Assembly (NCBI GenBank): GCA_009667805.1
Contig: CM019064.1
Location: 385,206,049 to 385,270,048 of the forward strand
DNA: 64,000 bases
Direction of reading: 5' to 3'
Source: Leptobrachium leishanense
Taxonomy: Eukaryota; Chordata; Amphibia; Anura; Megophryidae
Shown here piece after piece: positions 12,701 through 25,004 of this stretch (within the stretch, counting starts at the first letter, position 1; the number at the start of each line of letters is the position of its first letter). The notes below the pieces were generated by a model. It saw nothing but the letters and a program-made list of their open reading frames with translations. It had not been told where the DNA came from and did not search any database. Made by a program: the position numbers and the translations under genes.

Positions 12701-13569
12701 GGGTTAAATAAAGACACAGAAGCAAGAAGTACCTGTGTGATTTTTCCTTCACAATTATATCCTCGGTTATCCTACCCTAATGACAGCGATAGCAACAAAG
12801 GGAATTGTAGTCCAGTCAGTATAATAGCATTTCTATTCATCACGTAAAACAAGTAGAATTAATGATACACACATTGCCGTGTTACACACATCTATTACAG
12901 GTCAGTCTGATAAATTATGGATGTGCAATCCAAAAACTATGCACCCAGTGACTCTCAATCCCTGATAGTACAGTTTGATGGCAGCTCCTATAGGAGCTGT
13001 TTGTTTGTAGGATTACGTGATCAACAGCAGAGTACAATGTGCAGAGTTCACAGGGGCTCAGTGTGGCCGATACAGGACGCTAGTTTTTCTGGAAGTCCTT
13101 TCATGTGACGGAAGAGGTGAGGGAGGTAACTTAATGATTTTAATTCAATTAAAAATAATGATCTAGTTTCTATTTGAAGATTCTGCAAGAACCTTTGCCT
13201 CATATCCGTTTCAAAAGACTGAAGTGGTTAAGATGAATGGCTGAGGCTTTTCCTCTTTCAATATCAACTGTTCTTGTAGCTAAATTCTGTAAAATGCACA
13301 TTGCCTCCCTCTAATGCATAGAACCAAAATATGAATTATCCAAAAAAATTACTGGAGAACCCAAGATTGTAAATAGTCTGTTCTTCAATCTTTATAAACA
13401 AAAATGCTGAATTCTTCCAAATAAGACAAATCAAAATACTTAAAAATACAAGTCTGGTTGGGGTAACCACTTGGACGGTCTCTATAGAGGAGATGTCCAG
13501 AGAGTTATCATGCACTGTTGCTATAATTTCACCTGATTAGGAACGTAGCCAAAACACGGCTGGCCTCCA
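12701..13569. other. Unassigned interval, no gene seen
   Basis: AT-rich, low-complexity intergenic sequence. No open reading frame longer than about 60 codons and no splice-bounded exon candidate stands out. Confidence 0.5.
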
Positions 13570-13765
13570 GGTCTATATCTATCTATAAATAGAGAGACTT
13601 TTTACTGCAGATTTAAATAATAAACGGTTTATTACATATGGAGTTAAAACAGGAATATTTTTAACATTGAAACCTATGGGGTTCACCTGATTAAACCTGC
13701 CGAATGAAACCAGCGTACAGCAGGGAATTTCTCCTGAAATTTCACTGCTGTTCTCTGAATAGATT
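13570..13765. repeat. Fragment of the CAGGGTTATTC family, reverse orientation
   Basis: Contains AGAGACTTTTTACTGCAGAT, 'aataaacggtttattacatatggagttaaaacagg' and 'cctatggggttcacctgat', the same order as 58170-58300 and 59670-59780. It ends in TTCTCTGAATAGATTAACCC. Confidence 0.6.
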
Positions 13766-14345
13766 AACCCTTTCGCTGCGGTGGACGCGCTCAGTGCGTC
13801 CACCTGTAGGTACTGTTGGGTGCGGAGGACGCGCTGAGCGCGTCCTCCCTTTGCAGCCAGCGATCAGCCGGATTCCGGCCGATCGCTGTGCCCCCCAGTG
13901 CAGGCTGACATCCTCGATGTCAGCCCAGCACCCGGGACCGCCACCGGCACCATTAGATGTCTCTCTGCCTCCCGATCGCCGGGGTCCTGCAGCTGAAGGC
14001 AGGCACGGTTTGGAAGGGCACAGTCTGCCCTTCCAAACCATGCCTGCCTTTAACCCCTTGGGTGCCGGATCACGATTCGGAGCCGAAAAGCGCCGAATCG
14101 TCATCCTCTCCCGGAGCTGGCCGACATCTTGGATGTCGGCCAAGCTTCCGGGAATGCCCCCTGACGACATCGTGCATAGCACGATGATGCCAGTCCTGGA
14201 GTTAACCCCTAACTGCCACCAATGGTGGAGATAGTGGGTTCCAATGAACCCCCTATCTCCCGATCTGTGGCAGCTAGGGGTTAATGTTTGGTACTGTTGG
14301 ATCGGCCAGAGCATGGCCTTTCCAACGATACCAAACATGACCATG
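13763..14345. mobile_element. TTAACCC-ended repeat cluster
   Basis: Begins TTAACCCTTTCGCTGCGGTG and contains several perfect inverted segments: GGACGCGCTCAGTGCGTCC, GGTTTGGAAGGGCACAGTC / GCCCTTCCAAACCATGCC, GGCCGACATCTTGGATGTCGG and CATCGTGCATAGCACGATGATG. It looks like two or three short MITEs set end to end. No coding evidence. Confidence 0.55.
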
Positions 14346-14765
14346 TAAAAAGTTTTTTTAAAAAAATAAAAATTAAAAATAAAAGCATATTTTAAAACAA
14401 AATTATAAAAAAAAAAGTTTTTTTGGTTTGTTAATGCAGCAATATTGTTCCCATTTCAATTATAATGTGAACAATGATGCTGCACTAACAATTTTTGTAT
14501 GCGGTGCGTTTGTTAAAAATCGCATAATTTTCCCCCCAAAAAAAATGTAACGAGACCCCATTTCTATTTTTTTTTTAACCATCGCTTCTTTATGGGGGAT
14601 TTCACTGCCGTCGAACAGGCACCATACTGGCTGTCAGTTCACCAACATTTAGTGAACTGCCTGCTCTGTGAATAGCCAAATGGCCCGAAATGTCACTGTA
14701 CTGGGAAATTCCCTGTTCGGTGACATTGGCCAGATCGTCTCTCTCTGAATAACCCCTACAGCTTT

Positions 14766-15365
14766 CACTATGGAATAGTGCCCCCCCAACGGTAGCGTTC
14801 GGATGTAAGTGTTAACTCTAGGATAAGTGACTTTAACACATGCTCCCCCATATTACCTTCGTGACGTTAAACCCATAATAAAAAAAGGTGATTGCGCTAG
14901 CTTCCGCAAGCTTACTGTACTTTCGCATCCTATAATTAACATGTGGAGCGCAATCATTAATTAGCGTTTTGAAAAGTAAGGTATTACAAAGTCATAGCAC
15001 TAATTACTGCAGGGATGCGCAAGGCAAAAATTTATTTACCAAAAAAAAATAAAAAAATCCCATACTCACCTCCAATCCCGCGGCGAAAAAGGGTGGCCCA
15101 ATTCGCCGCTTATTGTCCCCGGGAGCAGAGTGAGACTGGGTACAAATAGTTCCCAGTCTCCCTCCGTAATCAATCTGTGGCCAGCATTGCGCGATCTTGC
15201 GGGAGCAACACTGCACAGGGCTAGCAGCCTGGAAGCGTAATCCTCCATAGAGTCATATGGACTCCAGGAGGCGATACTCGTGGAGACTCAGAAGCGCTAC
15301 TGTGAGTATCATGGAGGGTAGCGCCTGTCCTGAAATATCACGCTAAAATGGGAATGCTACAGAGA
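14766..15365 (+). repeat. Diverged copy of the GAGCCCTATTCC element
   Basis: Shares ordered blocks with 26174-26844: GTGTTAAC ... GGATAAGTGACTTTAACACA, 'tgattgcgctagctt', 'cttactgtactttcgcatcctat', 'gcgcaatcattaatta' and 'agtcatagcactaattactgca'. The termini are degraded. Non-coding. Confidence 0.7.
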
Positions 15366-16073
15366 AACCTGCAGGCTTATTTATATTTTATTTATTTATT
15401 TTCTTTGCTCCATTGTCCATTTGTCATGTATAAAAATGATCAATACCACTGCCATTACTCCCCTTTTTGTTTCCCTAGCTGCGAGCAAGTTCAGTGTTTG
15501 ATACATTAGTCATATTATTCATAAAAAACACAATTCTCCAAAACACCAACAAAAATTCTCAGCACACAGGAGTGAAATGGCTCAGCAGGGAAGGGCTGCA
15601 CTCCTCTCTGTTGCTGCTTCCTCGTTGTTGCAGCTTACTATCGTGGAGAGGTGAGAAGAAGGGGCCAGAGACATGCACAACTCTTCCACTTCAGGCCCAA
15701 GAAGGCCTTAATCCAGCACTATTGGGTAAATCTGGATGAGAGAACCCCATCCAAACCCCCCTGCATTTTATCCCTTTAGTTTAGGTTAAAAAAAAAAACA
15801 CTGAACAGAGAGCAGGTCTCCCTCTGAACTCGGTTGGACGTGATTTGCTGCCAGTTTCAGTATGTCATGTGACTGTGGGGAGGCATCCAGTCCAATGGCT
15901 CTCAATGACGAGAGCATAGAGAGCCATTGGTGGAAGCTAGTCCAAAAAGTCCTGCAGCCCTGGATCCTGAGTTCAATGATCAGGTTCTGAGTGGGACTCA
16001 GCCCCTGCACTTTTAAGGCTGAATCTAGGGCAGAGGGAGCAGGGTGCTCAAGCACACTGTGTAGCGTGTCCCT
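15366..16073. other. Unassigned interval, no gene seen
   Basis: Mixed sequence with ATTT repeats near 15380 and a poly-A run near 15788. The segment 15800-16060 is not obviously low-complexity, but it has no recognisable protein or RNA in any frame. Confidence 0.45.
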
Positions 16074-16081
16074 TTAAGAAC

Positions 16082-16909
16082 CAGGGGCGGATCTAGACAC
16101 AGGTTTCGGGGGCGGGGGCATTCTACCAGTTTTGGCCAAGAGCTGGTGTTGGGTTTGCAGTGACAGGCGGATATATTTTCCCCCAGCTCACATGGATATA
16201 TATATTACCCCCAGCTCACATGGATATATTGCCCCAGCTCACATGGATATATATATTGCACCCAGCTCACATGGACATATTGCCCCCAGCTCATCACATG
16301 GATATATATTGCCCCCAGCTCACATGGATATATATATTGCCCCAGCTCATCACATGGAGATATATATTGCCCCCAGCTCACATGGATATATTGCCCAGCT
16401 CACATGGATATATTTTCCCCAGCTCACATGGATATATTGCCCCAGCTCATCACATGGATATATATTGCCCCCAGCTCTCATAGATATATATATATATATA
16501 TTGCCCCCAGCTGACATGGATATATATTGCCCCAGCTCATCACATGGATATATTTGCCTCCAGCTCATCACATGGGTATATTTGCCCCCAGCTCACATGG
16601 ATATATTGTCCCCAGCTCACATGGATATATTTGCACCCAGCTCTCACCTCCTCTGTCTGCGGCCATTCTTCTCCCTGTGAGCGGCCACCAGCATGCAGCT
16701 CGGCTGCTCGCCGGGAACCACCTGACATGCGCAGCCGCGTTCTCACGAGATCACGTGAACTCCGCGATCTTTGCGCTTGTCAGGTGGTTCCCATCCCCGG
16801 CGACAGGCCAAGCTGCATGTCGGCGACTGCTCGTAGGGAGAAGAACGGCCGGTAGCGGCGATTTTCTCAGGGGGGGCAATTGCCCCATTGCCCCCTGGAT
16901 CCGCCCCTG
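16082..16909 (+). mobile_element. hAT-type element A carrying a minisatellite, TSD TTAAGAAC
   Basis: Ends CAGGGGCGGATCTAGAC and CTGGATCCGCCCCTG are inverted. The exact eight bases TTAAGAAC precede (16074-16081) and follow (16910-16917) the element. The length is 828 bp. More than half is the ~23-bp minisatellite (16183-16650). The rest is a GC-rich right part with GCGATCT and ACGTGAACTCC blocks. There is no transposase. Confidence 0.93.
16183..16650 (+). repeat. Minisatellite array 1 (CCCCAGCTCACATGGATATA)
   Basis: About 20 units of 20-29 bp on the theme CCCCAGCTCACATGGATATA followed by TTGCC. Unit lengths vary through extra TA steps and an optional ATC in AGCTCATCACATGG. It is in the same orientation as the array at 52748 and opposite to that at 19310. 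Confidence 0.95.
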
Positions 16910-17254
16910 TTAAGAACCCTTTTATGCTCTTTTGTCACGAGGCCTATGGCAGATGCCCGTGAAGGCCCTGTATAAGGTTCATATTTAAGCCCTTGAGGCA
17001 GGTTTGCGGTTTGTTGCATTATGCCAGATCCAGCCCACATAGAGCTATACTCAGAAACAAGAGAGATAGTGCAGTAGACAGACACAAGGGGGAGCCCTGT
17101 ACTGGGTATGATTTTTAAACTAAAGCAGATGACAGGGCTGAGGGTAAACACGATAACTGACCAGCGGATGCAAACACACAGAAACCAGACAGAATCCCTA
17201 AACCATGACTGAGGTCCTTTCCAGTTGGCCTCTAAAACTACCTATACTAGTAGC

Positions 17255-17790
17255 GGGGTGTATATAACATAAACCAGGACATAAGACATATACAGGTATA
17301 TACGAATACAGATTCCAGGGAACAGATAGGAAAATAATCTAGAACGAAGCCAGACATACACGGGTGGTTGCAGAAATACAGATTCCAGGGAACAGACCAG
17401 AGAATAAGCTGACACAAAAACAAATCATACACAGAGAATTTCAGGAATACAGATTCAGGGCACAGATAAGAGAATAATCCAGGAAGCCAAGCCAGGTCAT
17501 ACACGGGTATATCAAAAGCACGGTACAGGGTACAGACAGGAGAATGATCCAAGAAGCCAAGCCAGGTCATACACGATATATCCAGAAAGCACGGTACAGG
17601 GTACAGACAGGAGAATAATCCAAGAAGCCAAGCCAGGTCATACACAGTATATCCAGAAAGAACGGCACAGGGTACAGACGGGAGAATTATCCAAGAAGCC
17701 AAGCCAGGTCATACACGGGTAAATACAGAAATACAACTTCAGGAAACAGACTAGAGAATAAACCAGGAACCAAAGCTAGGGGGTCATACA
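17255..17790. repeat. ~61-bp tandem repeat
   Basis: Six to eight diverged units with the core ACAGACAGGAGAATAATCCA, then GAAGCCAAGCCAGGTCATACAC. It lies in a region whose minus strand resembles the leader-like debris at 11650 and 22500. The ORF across it is a product of the repeat. Confidence 0.8.
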
Positions 17791-18079
17791 CAGAATAACA
17801 GAGACAGAACAACAATCCAAGGAGCAGGTTCTCAAAAGGTAAAGACCTATCCTGACCCAAGGAGCAAGTGTACTGCTGGCCCTATATATAGGGCTGAGCA
17901 GGTCATGTGACCGCAGACTATCAGGCCATGAAAATTGGTCTGCAGTGCCTGAGCCTGAAATCCACCAAACTGATGAATCCCTGTTCCCACCACCAGGGGG
18001 CAGGGCAGAAGTGTGACATCTCTGTTAAATAAATAGTTAACCTTTCACTGAGATGTTTCTGTTCTAACAATAGTTGCTC
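17791..18079. other. Short unassigned interval with GGGCTGAGCAGG block
   Basis: Contains an inverted TATA-like palindrome, GCCCTATATATAGGGC at 17879-17894. No gene is visible. Confidence 0.4.
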
Positions 18080-18087
18080 ATCGCAAG

Positions 18088-18720
18088 CAGGGCCAGATTT
18101 ACACCTCAGGAGCCTGTAGGCACAGAGATCTGGAGTGCAACCCACCCCCCCCCCTCCTGCCAAAAAAAGTGCCAAAACTACTCTTTAAATTTTTGTTTTG
18201 GCGGAAAAAACAAAAAAAGAAAATAATTTGATACTGAAACACAGTTTCTCTCTGTCCTCACTTGACACCTCACTTGACTTTGTGTGGAGTACAAATCAGA
18301 GATGCAGGTTCCAAAGTTCCTTTGTTTCTCCTCACTGCAGTGCCACGAGATAGGTTGATGAAACAATTCATTGTGCCATCACCTCCGCACTTGCTGGTAG
18401 TATAGGAAATGAGAAGGTGAGTTAGTGCAGCATCGCTGTTCACTTTAAAATTGTAAAGTGAACATAAGTACTACGTAGAAAAGAAACATAGAAAAAATAT
18501 ATATTTTAATGAACCTGGTACCATTTTGGTATCATTGGAGAGGCCATAATCTGGCCTTTCCAATAATACCTTGCAGGTCCCTCTAGCCTGTAGGGCTCCA
18601 GGATATACAGGGGTCTGAATGATTGTAAATTGTAATTTTTTTTAACACAGAGCAAGTCGCCCCTTGTGGCAGGCACCTGTAGGCACATGCCTACTCTGCC
18701 TAATTATAAATCTGGCCTTG
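18088..18720. mobile_element. hAT-type MITE, TSD ATCGCAAG
   Basis: Left end CAGGGCCAGATTTACACC and right end TATAAATCTGGCCTTG are inverted. The eight bases ATCGCAAG stand on both sides (18080-18087 and 18721-18728). The length is 633 bp, with no coding capacity. A palindrome near 18520-18570 (CCATTTTGGTATCATTGG / CCAATAATACC) forms an internal hairpin. A truncated relative starts at 24239. Confidence 0.93.
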
Positions 18721-19117
18721 ATCGCAAGCACAGGACATACAGATAATCATGTCACAAGAACTACCACAGACAAGGCCAAAACTTACATAACCTATTCCTG
18801 CAAAACCTCTTGTTATGAAGCCATCAATCCCCTTCTTCTCTCTTCAATAAAAGATGTATTTGGGCTACAAGCAGGTGCGTAGTTTTGAAATCACTATTTG
18901 TGTGTGTATGTCGCATTTCTGTATCCCGGTATCGGTCAAGTGGCCACTAGCGAGGAAGCCAAGATACCAGTGGTTGCAGGACCCAGACAGTTCAAAACAT
19001 AGATGCATTGACTCAGAGGGTCGAGGTTCCTATATAATAGAGGTAGTGTTTACCAAACCTGTCCTCGGGACCCTCAAACAGGCCAGATTTTGCAGATCAT
19101 CTTGGGGAAATGCAGAC

Positions 19118-21631
19118 CACGGGTGGATCCAGGGGAGGCGCAACGGGGCAATTCCCCCCCCCCCCGAGAAAATAATATTGCGGCGAGATCGCGGCTGGCT
19201 GGTGGACAGATCCCACCCAGGCAGCGAGCGGCAGAGCTTTATGCCGGCGGCCACTCGAAGGAGGAAAAGCACGTGGCCGCCAGCAATGACTTGGAGACGG
19301 CAGAGGAGGTGAGCTGGGGGCAATATTTCCATATGAGCTGGGGCAATATATCCATATGAGCTGGGGGGCAATATTTCCAAATGAGCTGGGGCAATATTTC
19401 CATATGAGCTGGGGCAATATTTCCATATGAGCTGGGGCAATATATCCATATGAGCTGGGGCAATATTTCCCTTATGAGCTGGGGCAATATATCCATGTGA
19501 GCTGGGGGCAATATTTCCAAATAAGCTGGGGCAATATTTCCCTTATGAGCTAGGGCAATATATCCATGTGAGCTGGGGGGCAATATTTCCAAATGAGCTG
19601 GGGCAATATTTCCATATGAGCTGGGCCTGGGGGCAATATTTCCATATGAGCTGGGGCAATATTTCCAAATGAGCGGGGGGCAATATTTCCATATGAGCTG
19701 GGGCAATATTTCCATATGAGCTGGGGGCAATATTTCCATATGAGCTGGGGCAATATTTCCATATGAGCTGGGGCAATATATCCATATGAGCTGGGGCAAT
19801 ATTTCCCTTATGAGCTGGAGCAATATATCCATGTGAGCTGGGGGGGCAATATTTCAAAATAAGCTGGGGCAATATTTCCCTTATGAGCTGGGGCAATATA
19901 TCCATGTGAGCTGGGGGGCAATATTTCCAAATGAGCTGGGGCAATATTTCCATATGAGCTGGGCCTGGGGGCAATATTTCCATATGAGCTGGGGCAATAT
20001 TTCCAAATGAGCGGGGGGCAATATTTCCATATGAGCTGGGGCAATATTTCCATATGAGCTGGGGGCAATATTTCCATATGAGCTGGGGCAATATTTCCAT
20101 ATGAGCTGGGGCAATATATCCATATGAGCTGGGGCAATATTTCCCTTATGAGCTGGGGCAATATATCCATGTGAGCTGGGGGGCAATATTTCCAAATAAG
20201 CTGGGGCAATATTTCCCTTATGAGCTGGGGCAATATATCCATGTGAGCTGGGGGGCAATATTTCCAAATGAGCTGGGGCAATATTTCCATATGAGCTGGG
20301 CCTGGGGGCAATATTTCCATATGAGCTGGGGCAATATTTCCAAATGAGCGGGGGGCAATATTTCCATATGAGCTGGGGCAATATTTCCATATGAGCTGGG
20401 GCAATATATCCATATGAGCTGGGGCAATATTTCCCTTATGAGCTGGGGCAATATATCCATGTGAGCTGGGGCAATATATCCATGTGAGCTGGGGCAATAT
20501 TTCCATGTGAGCTGCAGAAATATATCTACGTGTGAGCTGGGGTAATATTTCCATGTGAGCTGGGGGCAATATTTCCATGTGAGCTGGGGCAATATATCCA
20601 TGTGTGAGCTGGGGCAATATTTCCATGTGAGCTGGGGCAATATATCCATGTGTGAGCTGGGGCAATATTTCCATATGAGCTGGAGGCAATATATTCATAT
20701 GAGCTGGGGACAATATATCCATATGAGCGGGGGCAATATTTCCATATGAGCTGGGGCAATATATCCATATGAGCTGGGGCAATATTTCCATATGAGCTGG
20801 GACAATATATCCATATGAGCGGGGGCAATATTTCCATATGAGCTGGGGCAATATATCCATATGAGCTGGGGCAATATTTCCATATGAGCTGGGACAATAT
20901 ATCCATATGAGCTGGGGCAATATTTCCATATGAGCTGGGGCAATATATCCATATGAGCTGGGGCAATATTTCCATTTGAGCTGGGGGCAATATAGCCATA
21001 TGAGCTGGGGCAATATATCCAGATGAGCTGGAGGCAATATTTCCATGTGAGCTGGGGGCAATATTTCCATGTGAGCTGGGGGCAATATATCCATGTGAGC
21101 TGGGGGCAATATATCCATGAATCTGGGGCAATATTTCCATGAGAGCTGAGGGCAATATTTCCATGTGAGCTGGGGAAATATATCCATGTGAGCTGGGACA
21201 CTATATATATCCATGTGAGCTGGGGCACTATATATATCCATGTGAGCTGGGGGCAATATATCCATGTGTGAGCTGAGGGTTACCCATGGCCCCTAGTATG
21301 GAAAGGGTTCGCAGGGCTGCGCAGATGGGGTGCCATGTGTGTTCTGGCAGCATGGAAAGGGTGCACTGGACAGCTCACACCTGGGTTACCCTACACTGCA
21401 TAGCTGCAAGGGGTATGTGCTGGGACACTCTGGGCCCCTCGCATGGAAAGGGTTCGCAGGGCTCATGAGCCACATGAGGACAGACCCTGTGCAATGTTCT
21501 GGGGAGAGTGAGTGTAACGAGCACAGCTTGTGATTAGGCGCGTCTCTACCTGTCACTGCGAACCCAACACCAGCTCTTAACCAAAACTGGTAGAATGCCC
21601 CCCCCAAAACCTGTGTCTGGATCCGCCTCTG
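19118..21631 (-). mobile_element. hAT-type element B carrying a minisatellite, TSD ATGCAGAC
   Basis: It lies in reverse orientation to element A. The left end CACGGGTGGATCCAGGGG corresponds to A's right end, and the right end GTGTCTGGATCCGCCTCTG to A's left end (A: CAGGGGCGGATCTAGACACA). Exact 8-bp duplication ATGCAGAC at 19110-19117 and 21632-21639. The length is 2,514 bp, three times that of A, almost all from array growth. Unique shoulders match A: the GGGCAATT block and, at 21555-21600, AACCAAAACTGGTAGAATGC. No transposase. Confidence 0.93.
19310..21275 (-). repeat. Minisatellite array 2 with ~338-bp higher-order repeat
   Basis: About 85 units of 22-24 bp on the theme GAGCTGGGGCAATATTTCCA. 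Landmarks recur at constant spacing: the variant GAGCTGGGCCTGGGGGC at about 19618, 19956 and 20295, and GAGCGGGGGGCAATATT at 19671, 20009 and 20346. That gives a higher-order unit of about 338 bp (roughly 14 monomers) in three copies, flanked by unstructured units. The long minus-strand ORFs (up to 485 codons) are repeat artefacts. Confidence 0.95.
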
Positions 21632-21750
21632 ATGCAGACTGAATCCTGAAATCACTGAGCAGCAAATCATATCACATGTGCTGTGCTTCAGCTATCTGGC
21701 ATTCCTGGCGTGTCAGCGGGTCCTGAGGACAGGTTTGGGAAACACTCCCT

Positions 21751-22099
21751 TAAAGGGTCGATTTCCTATTGTAACACTCTCTCAAAGGAAAAATAAGAAA
21801 AAAAAATGAAATAAAGTCTATCAGTTTGGGACTAAAAGAAGATATTCTAAACAGCAATGTAATATTTGCTAGAACATGACATACCAGTAATCAAAGCAAA
21901 TCTTACCTTATGCTGGAAAACTTTGGTACATACGCCTGAAAAGCATACCACCATAAACAAGTACAGAGCCTTGTTTAAGCATGCATTGTACTAGCCAAAC
22001 CATAGCAAATATCCAAATGTTTTTCGAGAGGCAATGCAGCGTGGAGATAGTGTAACGGGCGCAGTGGCACTCACACAAGAGTAACGAGGTTGAGATCCT
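21751..22099. other. Unassigned interval, no gene seen
   Basis: AT-rich sequence with a poly-A run near 21800. No coding or structural signal found. Confidence 0.4.
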
Positions 22100-22975
22100 T
22101 TTGGACGGATTTATCAGTTCGATGTTATGGAAATAAACAGTACTTTGAAACGTATACTCCAAAGCCAAGGAGTATGACAACACAAGAGAAATGCTACTAA
22201 GCTCCAAAGGTTTCGAGACCAACGGACAACTTAGAGCACACAACAAGACATCAGATTGCAAGACAGAAACGTTAGTACTGAAACATTCGGCAGGACAGGC
22301 AATGAATTGATCAGACTGCAGGGCAGTCAACACACTGACAGATATTACATTTGCAAACCACCTTGATCAGGTACCTTGTAACTTGTGGTTACCAGGGTCT
22401 GTAGATACACACACAGATATAGGGATGGTACTAGCCTGGGTACTTTTGGCAAAACAAGCAAGCCGACCACAAGCTGGCAACCAAAAGTCGTTCGTATTCG
22501 TAGATGGCACTAGCGTATTAGATCGCAACTGAGACCCCTTAGAGCTGGAGCAAACCCCCGATAAGGCTGCAGTACGAAAACAAGGGTGAAAGGGGAATCT
22601 CCAAGAAACGAGTAAAACCCCAAACAGCGTGCATGGGGTTAAACCTACAGCGCACAACACTAGTCACCGCTATAGTAGAGAACGTAGAATGGTCAGAGAC
22701 AAAATCAGGAGCAGGAATCATAGCCAAGCTGGGTTGGCAACAGATAGGAAACAACGAATATTAGGAAGCGATGTGGGAACTGAACTCCACGTCATCAGGG
22801 CGACGAGGCAACTCCTCGCGCCCGGTTTTAAACCGGGCGGCTCCTCATGACCACGCCAGGCCCCGCCCCCTCAGACGCCGCTCGGCCATTACCTGGTCCT
22901 GGCACTCGACCAGCCCTTGGCACTGAACCTTGCCCAGACCCCCCCCCCCGAAGCACAGCAGGGGCTGAGGACGTA
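22100..22975 (-). mobile_element. Retroelement-like segment, minus strand, related to 62.1-63.3 kb
   Basis: Read on the minus strand it starts TGTTACGTCCTCAGCCCCTG near 22975, passes a GC-rich part with the palindrome CCCGGTTTAAAACCGGG (about 22820) and then GACGTGGAGTTCAGTTCCCA. The copy at 62108 has TGTCACATCCTCGGCAACTG and GACGTGGAGTTGGTTCCCGC in the same order. Downstream are CTG-rich phrases but no recognisable gag or pol. It could be a non-autonomous LTR-type or HHR-bearing retroelement; the right class is uncertain. Confidence 0.45.
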
Positions 22976-23239
22976 ACATTTATTTACAAGATCCCTCTTG
23001 GAGGAGACAGGCTACTCTGCGACATAATGATTGTCACCAGATCAAATGGATACATTTCTACCATATGGGAATATTGTAATTTACATATTATGTATGTTGA
23101 TCTGTTTTAAGGAAATGTTCTAACATCTTCTTTCTAAAATGTGTTTTTTTTTTATCTAACTAGAATCTTCTATTTGCATGGATAGTTAATTATATACTAG
23201 GGACTTGCTTGCTCACTTTCTGGATTCTGAACCCATGAA

Positions 23240-23690
23240 TTTATTTATTTATTTAGTTATAAAACCAGGAAGGATACATTGAGATTTCTCTCGTTTTCAT
23301 GTCCTGGGTTCAAGAACATTGAGTTGTTACAGAAATACAAAGTAGTAAAATGCAAGATATTAACACAAAACAAATCTACAGATTAACAGAAAAATAAATA
23401 TGGAAGTAACATAGTCACTATGTTACATGTTTACAGGTGCATTCTGTATTGAGGTATGTTAATAGGGAGCTTTTGAGTGCCTTTAGACTGGTGGAAGATT
23501 TGATGGTGTCTGGGAGGTTATTTCATAACTACGGTGCTCTGTAGGAAAATGAGGATCGAGCCACTTTCTTTTTGTACTGTGGTATTGTAAGTCCTGGATC
23601 GGAGGTTATAGGATGAGGGAACTGCTGGGGGAAGCAGCCTATTCAGGTAGGGTGGTAGTTTCCCAGAAAAGCTCTTTAACACCAGGGGCA
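23240..23690 (-). mobile_element. L2/CR1-like LINE 3' end
   Basis: Reverse-strand copy with AAACCAGGAAGGATACATTG at its 3' end and the reverse of the terminal coding part up to about 23690. It holds the uninterrupted sequence 'ggaggttataggatgagggaactgc' that serves as the empty-site comparison for the Tc1 insertion at 6744. At 23692 the LINE is itself cut by a MITE and resumes near 23868 ('tctagattcc'). Confidence 0.85.
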
Positions 23691-23691
23691 G

Positions 23692-23868
23692 TATTACAAA
23701 GCTGGTGCTAACTTAACCAGAGCTGTTGTAACTTACCAGAGCCATTACAGGGCAGTATTACAATGTTGGTGCTAACTTAACCAGAGCTGTTGTAAACTTA
23801 AAACCTCCATAGGCTATAATGGCTCTGGTAAGTTTACAACAGCTCTGGTTCAGTTAGCACCAGCTTTC
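23692..23868. mobile_element. MITE with GGGCAGTATTACAA ends, partly duplicated
   Basis: GGGGCAGTATTACAAAGCTG at 23691 recurs as GGGCAGTATTACAATGTTGG at 23751. The right side carries the inverse GTAAGTTTACAACAGCTCTG and TTAGCACCAGCTTT. The same element sits at 34464 inside a Tc1 relic. Confidence 0.7.
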
Positions 23869-24238
23869 TAGATTCCAGATTCCAGCGACAGCCAGTTTAG
23901 CTCTTTTAACATGTCACAATGGTGGGTCATGTAGTTACATTGTAGCAAAAGCGTCAGAATGAGTGAATCCATAACATCAAGATAAAAGTCCATCAGGATT
24001 GAAAGATCGATTCCCTAATAAAAATAAAATTAATACAAAAAATTAATTTTACAGTAATTATGTTTTCAGACGATATAAAATAGCTTATGTTTCTCATTGA
24101 CCTAAATATATTTGTGCATATTAAAGGGACACTCTAGGTTTAAACCGTGAAAGGGGAGGTTGAGAAAACAGAGTGCTTAAATGTAACCCCTCCTAGCCCC
24201 CCTCCCATTATTGAATGACCCCAGCCCAGAGGGCTGCT

Positions 24239-24400
24239 CAGGGCCGGATTTATAACTAGGCAGAGTCCGCATGTCCCTATAGGCACCTGCCTCAAGGGGG
24301 CGCCTTGCTTTGAAAGAAAAATAAAGTTTTGTTTTTTTTACAATTTACAATCATTTAGACCACTGTATCTCCGAAGCCATACTGGAAATCTACAGCCCTA
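24239..24400 (+). mobile_element. Truncated hAT-type MITE end
   Basis: CAGGGCCGGATTTATAACTA and the following 'ggcacctgcctcaaggggg' and 'tttacaatttacaatcattta' match the right part of the 18088 element in reverse orientation. No second terminus was found. Confidence 0.6.
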
Positions 24401-25004
24401 TTCCCCTCTTGACATTAACCCCTTAACGCCAGGCGGGTTGTGCCCAGCGGGAGGGGATTAACGCCGATGGGGCCCTTGCTGGCCGCTTCAGTGAGTGCCT
24501 CTTCTGGCCTGCCTAGCCTCAGATGCGCGACGCTTGTCATTGGCTGCAGGGGGACGGCCTGAGATCAGGCCGCCCCACAGCAGCCAAAAGCGCACACTGC
24601 GCAAACTGCTGGGCAGGGCCAAGGTGGCCCATAGAAGTGCAATGCCACTGCCAGTTTTACTCTCCACCTGGATTTCAGTCTGAGGCAGGCGCTTTTGTGG
24701 AATAGCTAAGGTAAAAGGGTGACCGTGAGGAAAAATCGGCACACAGTGATTTTTTTCACTTACCATCTCCCCCTTACTGTGGACAAGAGAATAGGGATAT
24801 TCAAACATATGCTGATTTAGGCCCAAATTATGAAAGAATATATTATTTCCCATGAATGGATGTGTTCGACAATGAAGCCATAAAATATAATCAGTAAGAA
24901 ACATGCAATTAACGACTAATGAATGTCGTTTATCCTGAAGAGATGCTAGTTGCAGATTTCTAAACTAGCTGTCATTATCTGAGTAGGAATTAAACAGAGC
25001 TCTG

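Larger units (their letters stand above)
19046..21750. mobile_element. MITE with AGTGTTT ends, split by hAT element B
   Basis: AGTGTTTACCAAACCTGTCC at 19046 is mirrored by GGACAGGTTTGGGAAACACT at 21731-21750. Between them lie only about 190 bp of the element's own DNA, because hAT element B (19118-21631) has inserted. So a small MITE was the target of a later hAT insertion. Confidence 0.8.

Noticed and set aside
19239..21265. Very long minus-strand ORFs (up to 485 codons) of the type MDILPQLIWKYCPSSYGN
   Set aside because: They are readings of the 22-24-bp minisatellite; several overlapping frames are open in the same way and no non-repetitive protein part exists.
22847..22975. CpG-rich segment at 22.8 kb as a host promoter
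   Set aside because: The same sequence order occurs at 62.1-62.3 kb, so it belongs to a dispersed repeat.
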